A stretch of 8,730 nucleotides of DNA from an uncultured Collinsella sp. (GTDB lineage Bacteria; Actinomycetota; Coriobacteriia; Coriobacteriales; Coriobacteriaceae): assembly GCA_900550355.1 (NCBI GenBank), contig URRT01000078.1:1-8730 (forward strand), given 5' to 3'. Below, piece after piece: positions 5,968 to 8,730 of this stretch. The notes below the pieces were generated by a model, which was not told the DNA's origin, made no database searches, and saw nothing but the letters and a program-made list of their open reading frames with translations. Positions within the stretch are counted from its first letter, which is position 1. Every line of letters begins with the position of its first letter. The position numbers were made by a program, and so were the translations under genes.

Positions 5968-6849
5968 ATGGAATACGCTCTCTCCAACGATTCGATTTCT
6001 ATTAAGGTGTCCACGGCTGGTGGTTCGTTTACCTCGATCAAGGCCGGAGGTTGCGAGTATCTGTGGCAGGGCGATCCCGCCGTGTGGTCCGGCCAGGCAC
6101 CGATTTGCTTCCCGATTTGCGGAGGCTTGCGCGATAACAACGCCATGACGTTTGCCGGGCATCATGTAAAGCTCGCTCGCCATGGGTTTGCGCGCAAACA
6201 GGAGTGGAAGCTGCTGAGCCAGAGCGAGAACGAGCTGGCGATGTGCCTGGCTTCGGAGGATAACGCCGCGCTGCTGAGCGATTATCCGTATCCGTTTAAG
6301 CTTGTCGCTCGTTATACGCTTGAGGGGGATGCCGTTCGCGTCTCCTATGAGGTGACCAACGAGGGAACCGAGGACATGCCGTTCTTTATCGGCGGTCATC
6401 CCGGCTTTAGGTGTCCGCTCGATGAGGGCGAGGCCTATACGGACTACGAGTTGCGCTTTGAGAAAGACGAGGCTGCGGAGCTCTGCACCGCCGTTCCCTC
6501 GACTGGCTTGATTGACGTGACCAATCGCTCCAAGAACCCCATGGTGGGAAAGACGCTGCCTCTGTCACATGAGCTCTTCGATTTTGCGGAGACCATCTTT
6601 GACGTGCTCGAGAGCTGTCAGGTCACGCTTTCCAAAAAGGGCGAGGACAAGGGCGTCCGCCTGAGCTTTGAGGGCTTCCCATATCTCATTGTGTGGAGCA
6701 AGCCCGAGGGCGATTTTGTGGCGGTTGAGCCCTGGGGCGGCCTTTCGACCTGCTCCGATGAGGACGACGTGCTTGAGCATAAGCGCGGCTGCCTTGTCGC
6801 AAAGCCCAAGGAGACCGTCGTTCGCTCGTTCACGATTGAGATTCTGTAA
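5968..6849 (+). CDS. LacX-like aldose 1-epimerase (galactose mutarotase family)
   Basis: A predicted cytoplasmic mutarotase-fold enzyme of 293 residues, about the length of LacX of Gram-positive lac operons. Aldose 1-epimerases interconvert alpha and beta anomers of sugars. GQAPICFPICGGLRDN (42-57) and LARHGFARKQEW (69-80) are strong LacX-group motifs. Candidate active-site residues are His72 (RHGFAR), His144 (GGHPGFRCPL) and Glu254 (VAVEPWGG). ATG 5968 has AAAGGA at 5956-5961, six bases upstream; an in-frame TTG at 5932 has no comparable site. It is the first gene of a set with lacC and the YhcH-family gene, and no terminator follows it. LacX is associated with the tagatose 6-phosphate route in lactic acid bacteria, so pairing with LacC here fits. 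The true substrate is uncertain and a sugar phosphate is possible. Confidence 0.9.
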   Translation: MEYALSNDSISIKVSTAGGSFTSIKAGGCEYLWQGDPAVWSGQAPICFPICGGLRDNNAMTFAGHHVKLARHGFARKQEWKLLSQSENELAMCLASEDNAALLSDYPYPFKLVARYTLEGDAVRVSYEVTNEGTEDMPFFIGGHPGFRCPLDEGEAYTDYELRFEKDEAAELCTAVPSTGLIDVTNRSKNPMVGKTLPLSHELFDFAETIFDVLESCQVTLSKKGEDKGVRLSFEGFPYLIVWSKPEGDFVAVEPWGGLSTCSDEDDVLEHKRGCLVAKPKETVVRSFTIEIL

Positions 6850-6871
6850 TTCCGTTTTGTCGACTCGTATC

Positions 6872-6903
6872 GCGAGGCACAAGGAGCCTGCGAGATAAGG
6901 AGC
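6872..6903 (+). repeat. Duplicated ribosome-binding-site segment before lacC
   Basis: GCGAG-N4-AAGGAGC (6872-6887) is followed directly by GCGAG-N2-AAGGAGC (6890-6903). Only the second AAGGAG (6897-6902) is correctly placed, six bases before ATG 6909. The first has no start codon near it. It looks like a small tandem duplication. Confidence 0.5.
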
Positions 6904-6908
6904 TAAAA

Positions 6909-7844
6909 ATGATCCTCACCGTTACGATGAACCCGTCTGTCGATACGCGCTATCAGCTCGATGAGCTCGTTATCGACGACGTCAACCGTGTGACGCCCGA
7001 AAAGACCGCTGGCGGCAAGGGCCTCAACGTGGCCCGTGTGCTGGGTCAGCTGGGCGACGACGTTGTGGCAACAGGTCTGCTCGGCGGCCACATGGGCGCC
7101 TACATGGCTGAGCTCATGGACGCCAACGGTATTAAAAACGACTTTGTGCCCATCAAGGGCGAGACTCGCATTTGCCTCAACATCCTCCACGCCGGCAACC
7201 AGACTGAGCTGCTCGAGAGTGGCCCGACAATTGCCCCCGAGGAGCTCGATGCCTTTACTGCAAAGTTCGCCGAGCTTGCAGGCAAGGCCGATGTCGTCAC
7301 CATCTCGGGTTCGCTGCCCCGCGGCGTCGAGGCGGACTACTATGCCAAGATCACGGGCATTGCCGAGAACGCCGGCGCCAAGGTGCTGCTCGATACCTCG
7401 GGTGCTTCGCTCGAGGCCGCCCTTAAGTCCGAAATTAAGCCCGAGCTGGTCAAGCCTAATCTGACCGAGATTAACGGCCTTCTGGGCACGAGCTTTACCA
7501 CCGACGATGTGGACGAGCTCCGCGCCGCACTTGCCTCTGACGCCCGCTTCTCCGATATCCCCTGGGTCGTCGTGTCCATGGGTGCCGCCGGTTCCGTGGG
7601 CTTCCACAATGGCCGTGCGTTCCGCGCCAAGACTCCCGATATCCCCGCCGTTAACGCTACGGGCTCTGGCGACTCCACTATCGCAGGCTTCGCGCATGCC
7701 ATCGCTGCTGGCGCAGACGACGAGACGGTACTGCGTACCGCCAACACCTGCGGCAAGCTCAATGCCATGGATCCCATGACCGGCCATCTGGTCATGGACC
7801 GTTGGGACGAGGTCTACAACGGCGTTGTCGTGACCGAGCTGTAA
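6909..7844 (+). CDS. lacC: Tagatose-6-phosphate kinase (LacC-like, PfkB family)
   Basis: A cytoplasmic sugar-phosphate kinase of 311 residues that would phosphorylate D-tagatose 6-phosphate to the 1,6-bisphosphate. It belongs to the PfkB (ribokinase-like) fold, LacC/FruK branch: TVTMNPSVDTRY (4-15), AGGKGLNVARVLGQLG (34-49), SGSLPRGV (133-140), KPNLTEI (182-188) and NATGSGDSTIAGFAHAI (249-265) with catalytic base Asp255. The GSGDSTIAG form and the C-terminal GKLNAMDPMTGHLVM (282-296) favour LacC over 1-phosphofructokinase, where GAGDS is usual. The start has a well-placed AAGGAG. It follows the LacX-like gene by 59 bases and is likely cotranscribed with it and with the YhcH-family gene. AgaS in the same locus would supply its substrate. 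1-Phosphofructokinase remains the alternative. Confidence 0.88.
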   Translation: MILTVTMNPSVDTRYQLDELVIDDVNRVTPEKTAGGKGLNVARVLGQLGDDVVATGLLGGHMGAYMAELMDANGIKNDFVPIKGETRICLNILHAGNQTELLESGPTIAPEELDAFTAKFAELAGKADVVTISGSLPRGVEADYYAKITGIAENAGAKVLLDTSGASLEAALKSEIKPELVKPNLTEINGLLGTSFTTDDVDELRAALASDARFSDIPWVVVSMGAAGSVGFHNGRAFRAKTPDIPAVNATGSGDSTIAGFAHAIAAGADDETVLRTANTCGKLNAMDPMTGHLVMDRWDEVYNGVVVTEL

Positions 7845-7880
7845 GAGCTTGGGTGACGGCCCCGGCATCGCTTGCTAGCT

Positions 7881-8009
7881 CATGTCGACGACAAGTGCGG
7901 TAGCATTATGTCGGGGCGCGACGCCGAGTTTGTCGTGTTCAATCCCGACCTTACCCTGGTCGAGGCGTATGTGGGTGGCAACAGCGTCGGTAACGCGTTT
8001 GCCGAGTAG
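7881..8009 (+). pseudogene. 3' remnant of a second nagA gene
   Basis: Frame 7881-8009 encodes 42 residues aligning without gaps to the last 42 residues of the NagA at 3949-5118, ending at the same place with TAG. By hand count 32 of 42 residues and about 105 of 129 bases match. The segment DKCGSIM-GRDA-FVVF is shared. Most changes are in third positions or conservative, so the piece diverged as a working nagA before losing its front part. Weaker likeness may reach back to about 7862 but needs a 4-base frame change. It starts within about 40 bases of the lacC stop and has no start codon or ribosome site for this frame. No metal-binding or catalytic residues are included, so it cannot be an enzyme. 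Confidence 0.85.
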
Positions 8010-8041
8010 CCGCCAAAGAAGCGATCCGAGAGGGGATTTAG

Positions 8042-8515
8042 ATGATTTACGGTGCATTGGGCGATATCGAGGAGTATCGCGGAATGCTCAAGGGCCTCGA
8101 CGTGTTGATCGACTGGCTCGAGGAGAACGACCCGGCGGAGCTCGAGGTCGGCAGCCATCCGATTCTGGGCGACAAGGTCTATGCGAACGTCATGGCTCCC
8201 ACGACGCGTCCCGAGGCCGAGGCTCACTATGAGACGCATCAGCGCTATCACGACCTGCAGATCGATGTCGAGGGTCGCGAGGCCTTTAAGGTTGCCACGG
8301 GCAGCCTGACGTTGGTTCAGGAGTTTGACGAGAAGGACGACTACGATCTGGTCGATTCCGATGCTTCGATCGCCGGCGATCTTGCCGACGACAAGTTCGC
8401 GCTGTTTGTTGCCGGCGAGCCTCACATGCCCACGCTCGAGTTCCCGGGCGATGGCGCACAGCCGGTCAAGAAGATCTGCTTTAAGCTGCTTGCAGATGCT
8501 TACTGGGAGGAGTAA
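8042..8515 (+). CDS. YhcH/YjgK/YiaL-family protein (DUF386, cupin-like)
   Basis: A predicted small cytoplasmic beta-barrel protein of 157 residues, the usual family length. The start MIYGALGDIEEY, the central block YETHQRYHDLQIDVEGRE (63-80) with candidate metal ligands Glu64, His66 and His70, and FVAGEPHMPTL (122-132) with His128 match the family. A member from E. coli (YhcH/NanQ) has been described as a sialic acid anomerase, and others occur in sugar operons, so a role in sugar anomer conversion is plausible but unproven here. GAGAGGGGA (8028-8035) precedes ATG 8042 by six bases. It follows lacC with only the nagA remnant between and no terminator, and is closed by a strong terminator, so it is probably last in the lacX-lacC operon. 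Confidence 0.9.
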   Translation: MIYGALGDIEEYRGMLKGLDVLIDWLEENDPAELEVGSHPILGDKVYANVMAPTTRPEAEAHYETHQRYHDLQIDVEGREAFKVATGSLTLVQEFDEKDDYDLVDSDASIAGDLADDKFALFVAGEPHMPTLEFPGDGAQPVKKICFKLLADAYWEE

Positions 8516-8574
8516 CGCGCTGCTCGGCTGAGCTGTTCGTGTTGCGAGCGTTATCCCTTGGAGGAGTGCGCTTG

Positions 8575-8629
8575 AGCCCCGTTAATCGCGGTTCCCTTGG
8601 GGATTGCGGTTGGCGGGGCTTTATTGTTG
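8575..8629 (+). terminator. Intrinsic terminator after the YhcH-family gene
   Basis: A long stem starting AGCCCCG (8575-8581) and closing CGGGGCT (8614-8620), continued inward by A-T, G-C and G-U pairs to a small loop, is followed by TTTATTGTTG. It begins about 60 bases after the stop codon and ends the lacX-lacC operon. Confidence 0.88.
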
Positions 8630-8730
8630 AATAGGGGAGTTGCCGGTGGCGTTGTGTTTGGATTGGCGGATGTGCGCCTCATTTATTTGCGAAGAACATC
8701 GGCTAGCCGCAGGATTGAAATCATCGACCG

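Noticed and set aside
6903..7868. Long minus-strand open frame opposite lacC
   Set aside because: Antisense shadow of the PfkB-family kinase, with no family resemblance of its own.
7882..8232. Plus-strand open frame of 116 codons across the nagA remnant and the YhcH-family gene start
   Set aside because: It lies in a different frame from both the nagA homology and the well-supported 157-residue gene, and its translation is Arg/Gly/Ser-rich without similarity. The nagA-like frame is the meaningful one.
8646..8730. Possible new gene start: GTG 8646 with GGGGAG six bases upstream, open to the window end
   Set aside because: Only 28 codons are visible and the product is Cys-rich and unrecognised. 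Minus-strand frames across the same stretch are also partly open, so strand and coding status cannot be decided. The last 100 bases hold nothing else I can support.
1..8730. CRISPR array, tRNA/rRNA genes, insertion sequence or phage features
   Set aside because: No regularly spaced repeats, no tRNA-like cloverleaf, no transposase or integrase motifs and no flanking duplications were seen on either strand.

Overview
The window reads as an anaerobic gut actinobacterium of the class Coriobacteriia, most likely Collinsella or a close relative. This is inference from the fairly high G+C content, strong GAG/AAG/CTC codon preference, mannose-family PTS genes and Gram-positive-type sugar genes; no rRNA or other taxonomic marker is present. 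The content is a metabolic locus for amino sugars, best explained as uptake and breakdown of N-acetylgalactosamine/galactosamine (a mucin sugar) through tagatose 6-phosphate.

Layout. (1) 1-1740, + strand: the end of a PTS operon, with a 5'-truncated EIIC and a complete, unusually long EIID, closed by a strong intrinsic terminator. EIIA/EIIB would be expected upstream, outside the window. (2) 1818-3891, + strand: a GntR/HutC-family regulator, then an intergenic region with a TGGT-N4-ACCA operator-like palindrome and a perfect TATAAT, then the AgaS-type SIS-domain deaminase/isomerase and a terminator. (3) 3949-5118, + strand: a complete NagA-family deacetylase. (4) 5227-5811, - strand: a flavodoxin-fold protein, convergent with nagA, with a repeat-containing terminator between them. 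(5) 5968-8629, + strand: a LacX-like aldose epimerase, a LacC-like tagatose-6-phosphate kinase, a short 3' remnant of a second nagA, a YhcH/YjgK/YiaL-family protein and a terminator.

Proposed working: the PTS imports and phosphorylates GalNAc (or galactosamine). NagA removes the acetyl group, AgaS converts galactosamine 6-phosphate to tagatose 6-phosphate plus ammonia, and LacC makes tagatose 1,6-bisphosphate. The aldolase that would finish the route is not in the window. The LacX-like and YhcH-like proteins may handle sugar anomers. The GntR regulator probably binds the palindrome before agaS.

I do not see a wholly new system. The most notable points are the vestigial nagA tail between lacC and the YhcH gene, the roughly 80-residue acidic, repeat-bearing segment in EIID, and the mixing of an AgaS step with LacC/LacX-type genes in one locus.
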